Shown here piece by piece: positions 9,408 through 19,758 of a stretch of 64,000 nt of DNA (the first letter of the stretch is position 1; every line of letters begins with the position of its first letter). The translations under genes were made by a program, and so were the position numbers. The notes beneath the pieces were generated by a model. The model saw nothing but the letters and a program-made list of their open reading frames with translations. It ran no database searches and had not been told where the DNA came from. The stretch is from the NCBI RefSeq assembly GCF_029633825.1, contig NZ_CP090641.1:1054001-1118000 (forward strand), given 5' to 3'. This stretch comes from Burkholderia contaminans. Its GTDB lineage: Bacteria > Pseudomonadota > Gammaproteobacteria > Burkholderiales > Burkholderiaceae.

Positions 9408-10379
9408 TTATGCGCCCCACACGTCCTTGAACACGCGCACCCAGTTCTCGCCCATGATCTTGCGGATACGCGACTCCTTCCAGCCGTGGCGTTCCATCGC
9501 GGCCGTCAGGTTCGGGAATTCGCCGATCGTGCGGATGCCGTCCGGGTTGATGATCTTGCCGAAGTTCGTCAGCTGGCGATAGCGGCCCTTGTCATGCGTC
9601 AGCATGTCGAAGAATTCCTTCGCGTAATCCTGCGTGAAATCCGTGCCGATGCCGACCGCATCCTCGCCGATCAGGTTCACGACGTAGTCGATCGCCTCGA
9701 TGTAGTCGTCGATGTTCGCTTCGATCCCGCGCTTGAGGAACGGCGCGAACATCGTCACGCCGACGAAACCGCCCGCATCGGCGATCTCCTTCAGCTGTTC
9801 GTCGCTCTTGTTGCGCGGGTGCTCCTTCAGGCCCGACGGCAGGCAGTGCGAATAGCACACCGGCTTCTTCGAGAACGCGATCGCTTCCGACGACGTATTG
9901 CCGCCCACGTGCGACAGGTCGACCATGATGCCGACACGGTTCATCTCGGTGATCACTTCGCGGCCGAAGTCCGACAGGCCGCCGTCGCGCTCGTAGCAGC
10001 CGGTGCCGACCAGGTTCTGCGTGTTGTAGCAGAGCTGCACGACGCGCACGCCCATGTCGGCGAACGCTTCGATGTAGCCGATGTTGTCCTCGAACGCATG
10101 CGCGTTCTGGAAGCCGAGGATCACGCCGGTCTTGTCTTCCTTCTTCGCGCGGAAAATGTCTTCCGTCGTGCGCACCAGCGTCAGCAGCTCGCTGTTGTCG
10201 CGGATCTTCTTCTTCATCACGCCGATGTTGTCGACGGTCTTGGTGAAGTTCTCCCACACCGACACCGTGCAGTTCGCGGCGGTGATGCCGCCTTTGCGCA
10301 TGTCTTCGAACACCGGCTTCTCGAACTTCGAGATGTTCAGCCCGTCGATGATGATGCTGTCTTGATGCAGCGTGCTCAT
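9408..10379 (-). CDS. Membrane dipeptidase (peptidase M19 family)
   Basis: The 323-residue protein has the renal-dipeptidase fold signatures: IIDGLNISKFEKPVFEDM at the N-terminus, GFQNAHAFEDN near residue 95, QLCYNTQN, then MVDLSHVGGNTSSEAI and SKKPVCYSH with the metal-binding histidines, and a late GIGTDFTQ. The usual first-site HxD motif is replaced by GLN at residues 14-16, a feature also found in the pseudomonad homologue of this cluster. It stands between glyA and the V4R-like gene and is a constant neighbour of dgcAB. Substrate is unknown; a small betaine-derived amide or dipeptide is an inference. Confidence 0.85.
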   Translation of the reverse strand: MSTLHQDSIIIDGLNISKFEKPVFEDMRKGGITAANCTVSVWENFTKTVDNIGVMKKKIRDNSELLTLVRTTEDIFRAKKEDKTGVILGFQNAHAFEDNIGYIEAFADMGVRVVQLCYNTQNLVGTGCYERDGGLSDFGREVITEMNRVGIMVDLSHVGGNTSSEAIAFSKKPVCYSHCLPSGLKEHPRNKSDEQLKEIADAGGFVGVTMFAPFLKRGIEANIDDYIEAIDYVVNLIGEDAVGIGTDFTQDYAKEFFDMLTHDKGRYRQLTNFGKIINPDGIRTIGEFPNLTAAMERHGWKESRIRKIMGENWVRVFKDVWGA

Positions 10380-10410
10380 GTGTTGCTCCAGTATTGTCGG
10401 GTCGGTGGGA

Positions 10411-11685
<1,275 letters not shown>

Positions 11686-12132
11686 AGTGCGTCCGTGACG
11701 AAGAATAGGGGGCTGAAACCGAAGCTCAAGGCCCGCCCTGCCTGGGTTTCCCGCTTGTCCCGTGCAAGGCTGCCGACGGCTCTATTCTTGTCGTTCGGAT
11801 TTTCGGCGGATTGATGAATTTAGACGCGTTCTTTGCCTTTTCCGCCATCCGCGTCCGTTTTGTACAAGTGACCGGTCGTGCTTTTTCGGATGACCAAGCA
11901 AACCGCCTCCCTCGGTTCACCTATGAACAGGCACGCCGGCGGTGCGACCGCCGCCCGGTCGGGGTGCAGCACGTCACGAATACGGTGCAGTGCAGCATGC
12001 CGCTTTCAGCCAGGCAACGTATGGATCTAGGGTTTAGCCGTATGGCACGCTTGTTGCGCTGGCTCACACAATATCGCAGCCCGTCCGTGCCCCCGGGCGT
12101 AAAAGCTATTAGAGATTCTAGGAACGCTCCCC
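11686..12132. promoter_or_regulatory. Divergent glyA-gbdR intergenic region
   Basis: This 447-bp region holds no convincing gene; small frames in it lack coding character. It must carry the glyA promoter on the minus side and the gbdR promoter on the plus side (the sigma-54 site is listed separately). GbdR activates catabolic promoters of this pathway in Pseudomonas, so its binding sites upstream of glyA are expected here, but I cannot assign one with confidence. Confidence 0.6.
12042..12058 (+). promoter_or_regulatory. Sigma-54 promoter for gbdR
   Basis: The string TGGCACGCTTGTTGCG matches the sigma-54 consensus TGGCACG-N4-TTGC with GG at 12044-12045, ten bases, then GC at 12056-12057. Transcription would begin near 12069, about 64 bases before the gbdR start at 12133. 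In P. aeruginosa gbdR expression depends on NtrC/CbrB-type activators, which act with sigma-54, so this placement agrees with known biology. Confidence 0.8.
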
Positions 12133-13158
12133 ATGTCGCCCGACCGCACAGCGTCGCTGTCCCACTTCGCGTTCATGCCGTTACCGAACTTCACGATGAT
12201 CGCGTTCACCAATGCGATCGAGGTGCTTCGGATGGCGAACTACCTGAGCGGCCAGCCGCTGTACCGCTGGTCGGTGATCAGCCCGGATGGCGGCCCGGTC
12301 ACCGCGAGCAACGGCCTGACGGTCGACACCGGCCCGGCCGAATGCGTGGGGCAGCCCGACATCGTGTTCGTGTGCGGCGGCGTCGACGTGCAGCGCGCGA
12401 CCACGCCCGCCCATCTGTCGACACTGCGCCGCTTCGCACGCTCGGGCATCCCGCTCGGCAGCCTGTGCACGGGCACCTATGCGCTCGCGAAATCGGGGCT
12501 GCTGGCGGGCTACGCGTGCGCGATCCACTGGGAGAACATGTCGGCGCTGAAGGAAGAGTTTCCGGACACGCGCTTCCTGAAGGAACTGTTCGTGATCGAC
12601 CGCGACCGCATCACGTGCACGGGCGGCGTCGCGCCGCTCGACATGATGCTGAACCTGATCGCCGCGCGCGTGGGCACCGCGCGCGTCACGCAGATCGCCG
12701 AGCAGTTCATCGTCGAGCACGTGCGCGACACGAGCGCGCAGCAGCGCATGCCGCTCGTCGCGCGCCTCGGCTCCGCGAACAAGTCGCTGTTCGAAGTGAT
12801 CTCGCTGATGGAGAACAACATCGAGGAGCCGCTGTCACGCGAGGAGCTCGCGCGGCTCGCGAACATGTCGCAGCGGCAGCTGCAGCGCCTGTTCCGCGAA
12901 CACCTCGGCATGACGCCGACGCACTACTACCTGACGCTGCGGCTGCGTCGCGCACGCGAACTGCTGCTGCAGACCGACATGTCGATCATGCACATCACGA
13001 TGGCGTGCGGCTTCCAGTCAGCGTGCCATTTCAGCAAGAGCTATCGCGACGCGTTCGGCGTCGCGCCGACCCGCGAGCGCCGCAAGCAGGTCGCCCCGCT
13101 TGCGCAGGGTGCGGCGAGCGCCATTCCCGCCTTCCCGGCGCATCTGCTGCACGCATGA
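12133..13158 (+). CDS. gbdR: GbdR, AraC-family activator with amidotransferase-like sensor domain
   Basis: The 341-residue protein combines an N-terminal class I glutamine-amidotransferase/DJ-1-like domain (residues about 10-195, with the GSLCTGTYALAKSGLL nucleophile-elbow region) and a C-terminal AraC helix-turn-helix pair (LARLANMSQRQLQRLFREH and MACGFQSACHFSKSYRDAFG). This is the architecture of GbdR, which responds to glycine betaine and dimethylglycine and activates gbc, dgc and related genes. It is divergent from the glyA-dgc run and ends just before a strong terminator. The start ATG at 12133 agrees with the domain start. Confidence 0.92.
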   Translation: MSPDRTASLSHFAFMPLPNFTMIAFTNAIEVLRMANYLSGQPLYRWSVISPDGGPVTASNGLTVDTGPAECVGQPDIVFVCGGVDVQRATTPAHLSTLRRFARSGIPLGSLCTGTYALAKSGLLAGYACAIHWENMSALKEEFPDTRFLKELFVIDRDRITCTGGVAPLDMMLNLIAARVGTARVTQIAEQFIVEHVRDTSAQQRMPLVARLGSANKSLFEVISLMENNIEEPLSREELARLANMSQRQLQRLFREHLGMTPTHYYLTLRLRRARELLLQTDMSIMHITMACGFQSACHFSKSYRDAFGVAPTRERRKQVAPLAQGAASAIPAFPAHLLHA

Positions 13159-13183
13159 GATTCGCGTCGATCGACGCGTGAAA

Positions 13184-13210
13184 AAAAAGCGACCTCGAAG
13201 GTCGCTTTTT
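13184..13210. terminator. Bidirectional rho-independent terminator
   Basis: A perfect 12-bp stem (AAAAAGCGACCT/AGGTCGCTTTTT) with a 3-base loop lies between the convergent gbdR and PD40/discoidin genes. It has T runs on both sides, so it can stop transcripts from either direction. Confidence 0.93.
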
Positions 13211-13218
13211 CTTTGCGG

Positions 13219-14631
13219 TTACGATCCCCACACCTGCATTTCGTCGAGCGAATACCCCCACTGCGTCGCGCGCTTCGTGCCATACATACGCACATAGCGG
13301 CCATGCCCGTTCAGGTTCGGCAGCGTCACATGCCCATACGACACGCCGTTGTTCGTCGAGTAGATCGTCGTCCAGTTCACATTGTCGTTCGACGTCTGGA
13401 TCTGGTACACGAGGGCGCCCGCATCCCAGTAGAGATCGACGCTGCTGATCGTCTTCGTCGCGCCGAGATCCACGGAGATCCATTGCGGATCGACGCCCGC
13501 ACCTTCCGGCGAATCCCAGCGCGTGCTCGTGGTGTTGCCGTCGAACGCCTTGTCGGGCGTGAGCGATGCGTTGTAGCTCGCCGATGCGGCAGCCGGACGC
13601 CCCTGCGACAGCAGCGTCGGCTGCGCGGCGGCCGGGCCGCCGTAGTAGCTCGACCCGAGCTTGGCCTTCGTCGTGTCGGCGTTCACGCCGAACTGCGACA
13701 GGCTCCAGCGCTGGCCGGTCGTCACGTCACCGACGTAGAGCTGGTAGCCGCCCGCCGTCGTCGACGAGAAGAACACGTAGTTGGTGCCGCTCACCGGCGC
13801 CGGATCCGAGTTGTTGCTCACGCAGTCGTTGATCGGCAACGCGTTCGGCGTCGACGCCGGGTCCGCCGTCTTCGTGTAGATCTGGTCGGCCTGGCCGCTG
13901 TCTTTCCAGCGTGCGTAGAACACCATGCCGTCCGCGCGCACGATCGGGTAGTACGTTTGCAGCCCGGCCGGCGCATCGAACACCGCCGTCGCGCCGGTCG
14001 CGAGCGTGCGCTTCATCAGCCCCATGTTCGCGCCCGTACCGGTCGCGTAGTACACGGCGCTCGCATCGGGCGCGAGGAACGGCATCGAGTATTCGGCGCC
14101 GGAGGGTGCGTTCGTCAGGCTCACGACCGACGTGAACACCGGGCCCGCGCTCGTGTACGACAGCGTCGCCTGCTTGACGTCGCCGTTCTGCTTGAACACG
14201 AGCGTCTTGCCGTCCGTGCTGAATTTCGGGTCTTCGTTGCGCGTGGCGCCCGTGCTGTTCGTCAGGTTGACGGGCGGCGTGCCGGCGCCGAGCTGCAGCA
14301 TGAACACGTTCCATGCGCCGTTGCTGATGCCCATGAACGCGAGCCACTTGCCGTCGGGGCTGAACACGCCGTTCATCGGATCGGTGATGCCCCACGTGCT
14401 CTTGCTCAGTTGCGTCAGCGTATGGGCCGAGAAGTCGTACAGGAACAGCTGGCTCGTGCCGTCGCCGTACTTGACGTAGCTGTGATAGACGAGCTTGCCG
14501 GTCAGTGCGGCGGGGAACGTCGCGCTGGATTGCGCCGGCGGATTGCTGATGCAGGCGGCGTGTGCTGCGCCGCCGAGGAGGTTGAGGGCGAGGCCGGCCG
14601 CGAGGCCCGCGACGAGAGTGTTCGATTTCAC
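13219..14631 (-). CDS. Secreted PD40 beta-propeller protein with C-terminal discoidin (F5/8-type C) domain
   Basis: The 470-residue protein starts with a signal peptide ending GGAAHA, then has TolB-like PD40 propeller blades (FSPDGKWLAF, FSTDGKTLVF, ADGMVFYAR) over residues about 45-320. The last 130 residues form a discoidin/carbohydrate-binding jelly roll (SASYNASLTPDKAFDGNTT, WISVDLGATKTISSVDLYW, RYVRMYGTKRATQWGYSLDE). The combination suggests an exported protein that binds polysaccharide or glycoconjugate. No catalytic residues are evident. It is a single gene convergent with gbdR, and divergent from the MocR-type regulator upstream. Confidence 0.85.
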   Translation of the reverse strand: MKSNTLVAGLAAGLALNLLGGAAHAACISNPPAQSSATFPAALTGKLVYHSYVKYGDGTSQLFLYDFSAHTLTQLSKSTWGITDPMNGVFSPDGKWLAFMGISNGAWNVFMLQLGAGTPPVNLTNSTGATRNEDPKFSTDGKTLVFKQNGDVKQATLSYTSAGPVFTSVVSLTNAPSGAEYSMPFLAPDASAVYYATGTGANMGLMKRTLATGATAVFDAPAGLQTYYPIVRADGMVFYARWKDSGQADQIYTKTADPASTPNALPINDCVSNNSDPAPVSGTNYVFFSSTTAGGYQLYVGDVTTGQRWSLSQFGVNADTTKAKLGSSYYGGPAAAQPTLLSQGRPAAASASYNASLTPDKAFDGNTTSTRWDSPEGAGVDPQWISVDLGATKTISSVDLYWDAGALVYQIQTSNDNVNWTTIYSTNNGVSYGHVTLPNLNGHGRYVRMYGTKRATQWGYSLDEMQVWGS

Positions 14632-14906
14632 GCTGAAGGTTTCCGGTTAGGGTCATGACACCGCTGACTAGACCTCGCACGCACGGGCGCACGGGGCACG
14701 GATCAGCCGGCGGACAGCGTGAATTCCGTATCGGTCAATGTCGGGAACGAGGATTGCTCGAGGGGTGAAAGCATGCCAGCGAGTGGCGCCTGAAAACAGG
14801 ATCAGAGTCCGTGAAAAACAAGCGGATCACGGGATATCGAGGCCTGTCGCGCAGCGCGCGCCGTGCTACTCTTTTTCGGCACAAAGCTGCTCGACTTGAG
14901 GCCGGC
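14632..14906. promoter_or_regulatory. Divergent intergenic region upstream of the PD40 gene and the MocR gene
   Basis: About 275 bp separates the two divergent starts if the regulator begins at 14907. No gene is seen. A GTG at 14811 extends the regulator frame upstream by 32 residues of low family similarity, so most of this stretch is better read as shared promoter DNA. Confidence 0.5.
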
Positions 14907-16328
14907 ATGAAGCGTTATGCGATGCTCGCGCGGACAATCTCCGAGTCGATCCGGCGTGGAGATCTGGCCCCCGGTGCGCGCATCCCCACCGTGCGCGCCG
15001 CGTGCCGCGCATATGGCGTGAGTCCTTCCACCGTGTTTCGCGCGTACTACGCGCTCGAAAGCGAGGGTCTGATCGTCGCGCGCGCACGGTCCGGATATTT
15101 CGTTGCGAACCTCGAAGACAAGCACGTGCGGTTCAGCCATGAACCGCCGCGCAAACCGGCCGCCACGCCGGCGGGCAACGGCGATACGTTGTTCCGGCTG
15201 CTCGATTCGCTCAAATGCGAGGAGATCGTCCCGCTCGGCTCGGCCTTCGCCAGCTATTCGCTGTTCCCGATGAGCAGCCTGTGGCGCGCGATGGCATCGG
15301 CGGCCCGCAACATGGATCGCACGGCCCTGCTGTCCGGCGCGCCGCCCGGCCACGACGGGCTGCGCCGCCAGATCGCGCTGCGCTACCTGAATGCGGGCGC
15401 GGCGTTGCCGATGGATGAAATCGTCATCACGACCGGCGCGCTCGAAGCGCTGACGCTCAGCCTGCAGGCGCTGACGCGTCCCGGCGATATCGTCGCGATC
15501 GAGCGACCGGCGTTTCATGCGGTCCTGGAGGCCGTGCAGCGCCTGCACCTGAAGGCCGTCGAGATTCCGGTCGACCCGCGCACCGGCCTCGATCTCGATG
15601 CGCTCGAGAAAGCGCTCGACACGCATCCGGTGCGGGCCTGCTGGTTCATGACGTCGTTCCACAACCCGACCGGCGCGACGCTGACCGACGAGCGCAAGCG
15701 CGCGCTGATCGACCTGCTCGCGGCACGCAACGTGCCGCTGATCGAAGACGACGTCTACGGCGAGCTGCATTTCGGCACGGGACCTACACGCCCCGCCAAG
15801 CTGTATGACGACAGCGGTCTCGTCCTGCATTGCGGTTCGTTCTCGAAATGTCTCGCGCCCGGGTTCCGGATCGGCTGGGTCGCGGCCGGACGCTACGTGC
15901 GGCAAATTCGCCAGGCAAAGGGCGCAAGCGCGCCGGCAGCGGACGTGCCTGCCCAGATGGCGATTTCGAGCTACCTGCGCGACGGCGCGTACGACCGCTT
16001 CCTGCGCAAGCTGCGCCGCAACCTTGCCGCGCACCAGGCACAGATGCTGGCGGCCGTGCGTGCGTATTTCCCGGCCGGCACCGAAGTGTTCGCGCCGCGC
16101 GGCGGGTATTTCCTGTGGCTCGAATTGCCGCCGCGCGTGGATGCGATGCATCTGTTCGGCGATGCGATGGAAAGCGGTGTCAGCATCGCGCCGGGCCCGA
16201 TCTTTTCCGCGACCGGCGGGTTTCGCCGCTATCTTCGGCTCAATTACGGCCGGCCGTGGACGCCGGCGGTCGAGCACGCGATGGAGATCATCGGGACGCT
16301 CGCGGCCCGGCAGCGGCACGACAGTTAA
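14907..16328 (+). CDS. MocR/PdxR-type regulator: GntR HTH fused to PLP aminotransferase domain
   Basis: The 473-residue protein has a winged-helix GntR domain in the first 75 residues (MKRYAMLARTISESIRRG, IPTVRAACRAYGVSPSTVFR) and a fold-type I aminotransferase domain after it. PLP-site landmarks include SFHNPTGATLTDERK, LIEDDVYGELHF and the lysine region LHCGSFSKCLAPGFRIGW. Such proteins sense pyridoxal phosphate or an amino compound and control neighbouring genes. The start at 14907 fits family N-termini; a GTG at 14811 would add 32 residues. The likely target is the divergent PD40 gene or the downstream genes, which is inference. Confidence 0.88.
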   Translation: MKRYAMLARTISESIRRGDLAPGARIPTVRAACRAYGVSPSTVFRAYYALESEGLIVARARSGYFVANLEDKHVRFSHEPPRKPAATPAGNGDTLFRLLDSLKCEEIVPLGSAFASYSLFPMSSLWRAMASAARNMDRTALLSGAPPGHDGLRRQIALRYLNAGAALPMDEIVITTGALEALTLSLQALTRPGDIVAIERPAFHAVLEAVQRLHLKAVEIPVDPRTGLDLDALEKALDTHPVRACWFMTSFHNPTGATLTDERKRALIDLLAARNVPLIEDDVYGELHFGTGPTRPAKLYDDSGLVLHCGSFSKCLAPGFRIGWVAAGRYVRQIRQAKGASAPAADVPAQMAISSYLRDGAYDRFLRKLRRNLAAHQAQMLAAVRAYFPAGTEVFAPRGGYFLWLELPPRVDAMHLFGDAMESGVSIAPGPIFSATGGFRRYLRLNYGRPWTPAVEHAMEIIGTLAARQRHDS

Positions 16329-16591
16329 CGCGGAACCGACGAATCAAGACAGCCTGTTTGTGCCTTGCGTTTCGCGCACCGGCGACCAAGAATGAAGCGG
16401 TAGGCAACCACGGACGAACATGTTCCGCACACCCGATGTCACGGAGAATCCCATGAACGCCGAATGCGAACGACAATCTACGACGTACGCATCATTGCAT
16501 TCCGGCACGGGCCAATAGGCTGCCGTGCAGGAACGGATCATGACGACCGGCGATCGTTCGCCCTGTTGACGGCGCCCGCCCGCCTCCAGCG
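16329..16591. other. Intergenic stretch without a recognisable gene
   Basis: This 263-bp stretch follows the MocR gene. No frame has coding character and no clear promoter or terminator is visible. Confidence 0.4.
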
Positions 16592-17350
16592 ATGCGAGTC
16601 CTCCCCAAGCGCACCATTCGCGCGCGCGACGACTGGCGCGCGATCCTGAAATCGCGAGCCGAAGCGCGGCGCACCGCCCGCTTCCGCTGCAGCGAATGCG
16701 GCTTCACGGCCTTCCGTGCACTCGAACACTGCCCCGCCTGCGGCCGGTGGAACCGGCCGTTCGATTCGATTCACCGCGCACCGGATGCCGCGCATGCTCC
16801 GCACGCGTTTCACACGTGGTCGTCGCGCATCGCGCGCGCGCTTCGCAACGCGGCGCTCCAGCAGCCTCGCGCATCGACCGCGCCGATCCTGAGCATCCTG
16901 ACACTCGTGTTGCTGGTCGGCGGCTATGTGGTAGTCGACCGGACATGCAAGGCCGATCCGGCCTGTCGCGGCTCGAGCGATTCGCGCGCGATGGCGAGCG
17001 ATGCCGCCCCGTACGCATCGAACGACCCCGTGCTGCCGGTCTTGCCCACACCCGTCTTTCCGTTTCATTCGACTGACGGAACGCAGGTGGCGATCGCCCG
17101 ACCAGGCAGCCCGGGCCCGGATGCCAGCCGCGCATCCGCCGGTGGGACGGCAGTCGCGCGAGCGGCGCCTGCCATGCATGCGCCCGACCGATCGCACCCC
17201 ACCACCGCGGTTCGCCTGGCGGGCTGGAAAGGCAATCACGGTGCCGCGCATCGCCCACATACCATCCACCGCGTGAGCACGCACACCGCACGTGCGCGAC
17301 GCGCCGCCAGCAATACGCAGCAAATCGCACAGCTCTATCGCGGCCACTGA
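16592..17350 (+). CDS. Zinc-ribbon protein with one membrane helix (unknown)
   Basis: I do not recognise this 252-residue protein. Near residues 33-52 it has a rubredoxin-like zinc ribbon: CSEC, then 12 residues, CPACGRW. A single strong membrane helix (LSILTLVLLVGGYVVVD) follows at about residues 103-119. The rest is low-complexity, rich in Ala, Pro, His and Arg, consistent with a periplasmic or extended linker region. The gene ends 33 bp before the aldolase and is on the same strand, so the two may be co-transcribed. Its reality is supported by the ribbon plus helix; function is unknown. Confidence 0.6.
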   Translation: MRVLPKRTIRARDDWRAILKSRAEARRTARFRCSECGFTAFRALEHCPACGRWNRPFDSIHRAPDAAHAPHAFHTWSSRIARALRNAALQQPRASTAPILSILTLVLLVGGYVVVDRTCKADPACRGSSDSRAMASDAAPYASNDPVLPVLPTPVFPFHSTDGTQVAIARPGSPGPDASRASAGGTAVARAAPAMHAPDRSHPTTAVRLAGWKGNHGAAHRPHTIHRVSTHTARARRAASNTQQIAQLYRGH

Positions 17351-17383
17351 GCGCGCGCGTGGCGGTTTCAGCGGAGGAATTCC

Positions 17384-18406
17384 ATGAGCACCGATAACCC
17401 ACTCCAGGCGACGATCCAGGCACTCGTTCAGGATGGCAAAGGGTTGCTGGCGGCCGACGAAAGCGGGCCGACCATCGCAAAGCGTTTCAAGACGATCTCC
17501 GTCGAATCGACCGAAGAGAATCGCCGCGCATGGCGCACCCTGTTGCTGTCGACACCAGGCCTCGGGGAATTCGTCAGCGGCGTGATCCTGTATGAAGAGA
17601 CGCTCGGGCAATGTGCGGACGATGGCACGCCGTTGCCCAAACTCGCCGCCCGTCAGCAGATCGTGCCCGGCATCAAGGTCGATGCGGGCAAGATCCCGCT
17701 CGCGCTCGCGCCCGGCGACGAAATCACGCAAGGGCTCGATGGGCTTGCGGCGCGCCTCGACGGCTACCGGCGGCAAGGCGCGCGGTTCGCGAAATGGCGT
17801 GCGGTGTACAACGTGTCCGCCACGCTGCCCGGCCATGCGGCGATCGAAGCCAACGCCGAAGCGCTGGCGCGCTATGCGGCGATCTGCCAGGAGGCCGGAG
17901 TCGTGCCGATCGTCGAGCCGGAAGTGCTGATGGATGGCGATCATTCGATCGACCGCTGCGCGCAAGTGACCGACGCCGTGCTGCACGCCGTATTCAACGC
18001 GCTGCACCGGCATCGGGTCGTGCTCGCGCACATGTTGCTCAAGCCGAGCATGGTCGTCGCGGGCAGCACGCACGCTACACAGGCGGCCCCCGCCGAAGTC
18101 GCGGAGGCGACGGTACGCCTGCTGCGCAGCGCCGTGCCGGCCGAAGTACCCGGCATCTTCTTCCTGTCCGGCGGACAGACGCCCGAGGAAGCGACGGCGC
18201 ATCTCGATGCGATGAATCGCATTGCCGGGCGGCCGTGGCTGCTGAGCTTCTCATATGGCCGCGCGCTGCAGGAGCCGCCGCTGGCCGCGTGGAAGGGGCA
18301 GGCGGCCAACGTACGCGCCGCGCAGGCGGCGCTGCTGCTGCGCGCACGCCTGAACGGTGCGGCCTGTCGCGGCCAGTACGACGCCGCGATGGAGCGCACC
18401 GCGTGA
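17384..18406 (+). CDS. Fructose-bisphosphate aldolase, class I
   Basis: The 340-residue Schiff-base aldolase splits fructose 1,6-bisphosphate into dihydroxyacetone phosphate and glyceraldehyde 3-phosphate. Class I signatures are clear: GKGLLAADESGPTIAKRF at the start, FVSGVILYEETLG, then VPIVEPEVLMDGDH, HMLLKPSMV with the active-site lysine, and FFLSGGQTPEEAT with the second conserved block. A strong ribosome binding site (GGAGGAATTCC) precedes the ATG. Many Burkholderia genomes also have a class II enzyme, so this one may serve gluconeogenesis or stress conditions; that is inference. Confidence 0.93.
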   Translation: MSTDNPLQATIQALVQDGKGLLAADESGPTIAKRFKTISVESTEENRRAWRTLLLSTPGLGEFVSGVILYEETLGQCADDGTPLPKLAARQQIVPGIKVDAGKIPLALAPGDEITQGLDGLAARLDGYRRQGARFAKWRAVYNVSATLPGHAAIEANAEALARYAAICQEAGVVPIVEPEVLMDGDHSIDRCAQVTDAVLHAVFNALHRHRVVLAHMLLKPSMVVAGSTHATQAAPAEVAEATVRLLRSAVPAEVPGIFFLSGGQTPEEATAHLDAMNRIAGRPWLLSFSYGRALQEPPLAAWKGQAANVRAAQAALLLRARLNGAACRGQYDAAMERTA

Positions 18407-18500
18407 ACGGAGCCGGGCGAATGTCGTCCGAACGATCGCTCACGCGTGAGCGTCTCGCCCGGCACGATCGCGGGCACAGAGCGCGCGCTTCCCGAACGCA

Positions 18501-18537
18501 CGAAGGGCCGAGGCGCTCGAACGCCCCGGCCCCTTCG
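18501..18537. terminator. Hairpin between convergent aldolase and fdhA genes
   Basis: An imperfect GC-rich stem (GAAGGGCCG region pairing with CGGCCCCTTC) with a short loop lies between two convergent genes, 25 bp past the fdhA stop. No long U run follows, so it is a likely but not ideal terminator. Confidence 0.5.
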
Positions 18538-18561
18538 GTTACCGCGTGATGATCGGTCGCG

Positions 18562-19758
18562 TCATGCCGCCAGCAACCCGTGCGGGTCGATGACGAATTT
18601 GCGCGGCGCGCCGCCGTCGAACTTCTTGTAGCCTTCCGGCGCCTGGTCGAGCGAGATCACTTCGACGTTGACGATCTTCGCGATCGGCAGCCGGTCGAAC
18701 AGGATCGCCTGCATCAGGTTGCGGTTGTACTTCAGCACCGGCGTCTGGCCCGTGAAGAACGAGTGCGACTTCGCCCAGCCGAGGCCGAAGCGGATGCTCA
18801 GGCTGCCGTGCTGCGCGGCCTTGTCCTTCGCGCCCGGATCGTCCGTCACGTACAGGCCCGGGATACCGATCGCGCCGGCCGGCCGCGTGATTTCCATCAA
18901 CGAATTCAGCACCGTCGCAGGCGCTTCCTCCGAATGGCCCGACGAACCGTGGCCGTGCGCTTCGAAGCCGACGCAGTCGACCGCGCAATCGATCTCGGGC
19001 ACGCCGAGGATCTGCTCGATCTGCTCGCCGAGCGATGCATCCTTCGACAGGTCGACCGTCTCGAAGCCCATCGCGCGTGCGTGCGCAAGGCGTTCCGCGT
19101 TCATGTCGCCGACGATCGTCACGGCCGCGCCGAGCAGGCGCGCCGAGGCGGCCGCCGCCATCCCGACCGGGCCCGCGCCCGCGATGTAGACCGTCGAGCC
19201 CGGCTTCACGCCCGCGCTCACCGCGCCGTGATAACCGGTCGGCAGAATGTCGGACAGGCAGGTCAGATCGCGGATCTTCGCCATTGCCTGATCGCGATCG
19301 GGGAATTTCAGCAGGTTGAAATCCGCGTACGGCACGAGCACGTACTCGGCCTGGCCACCGATCCAGCCGCCCATGTCGACATAGCCGTAGGCGCCGCCGG
19401 CACGCGACGGGTTCACGTTCAGGCACACGCCCGTATGCGTGTCCTTGCACATCGCACAGCGGCCGCAAGCCACGTTGAACGGCACCGACACGAGATCGCC
19501 GAGCTTCAGCGTCTCGACGTCGCGGCCGATCTCGACCACCTCGCCCGTGATCTCGTGACCGAGCACGAGGCCGACCGGCGCGGTCGTGCGGCCGCGCACC
19601 ATGTGCTGGTCGGAACCGCAGATGTTCGTGCTCACCACTTTCAGGATCACGCCGTGGCCGATCGCGCGGCCGCTCGGGTCGACCATCTTCGGATAATCGA
19701 TTTTCTGGACTTCGACCTGGCCCGGCCCAAGATAGACGACACCTCGATTGCTGCTCAT
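18562..19758 (-). CDS. fdhA: Glutathione-independent formaldehyde dehydrogenase
   Basis: The 398-residue zinc alcohol dehydrogenase family enzyme oxidises formaldehyde to formate with bound NAD and needs no glutathione. It begins MSSNRGVVYLGPGQVEVQ and shows the catalytic-zinc loop GLVLGHEITGEVVEIG, the structural-zinc cysteines in CGRCAMCKDTHTGVC and the Rossmann strand VYIAGAGPVGMAAA. The long insertion with DCVGFEAHGHGSSG is typical of FdhA/FalDH. Formaldehyde is released at each betaine demethylation step, so this is the detoxification partner of gbc and dgc; in Pseudomonas it belongs to the same regulon. Confidence 0.93.
   Translation of the reverse strand: MSSNRGVVYLGPGQVEVQKIDYPKMVDPSGRAIGHGVILKVVSTNICGSDQHMVRGRTTAPVGLVLGHEITGEVVEIGRDVETLKLGDLVSVPFNVACGRCAMCKDTHTGVCLNVNPSRAGGAYGYVDMGGWIGGQAEYVLVPYADFNLLKFPDRDQAMAKIRDLTCLSDILPTGYHGAVSAGVKPGSTVYIAGAGPVGMAAAASARLLGAAVTIVGDMNAERLAHARAMGFETVDLSKDASLGEQIEQILGVPEIDCAVDCVGFEAHGHGSSGHSEEAPATVLNSLMEITRPAGAIGIPGLYVTDDPGAKDKAAQHGSLSIRFGLGWAKSHSFFTGQTPVLKYNRNLMQAILFDRLPIAKIVNVEVISLDQAPEGYKKFDGGAPRKFVIDPHGLLAA

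Noticed and set aside
14811..14906. GTG start for the MocR-type regulator at 14811
   Set aside because: Adds 32 residues with no similarity to the family N-terminus; ATG at 14907 begins exactly at the GntR helix.
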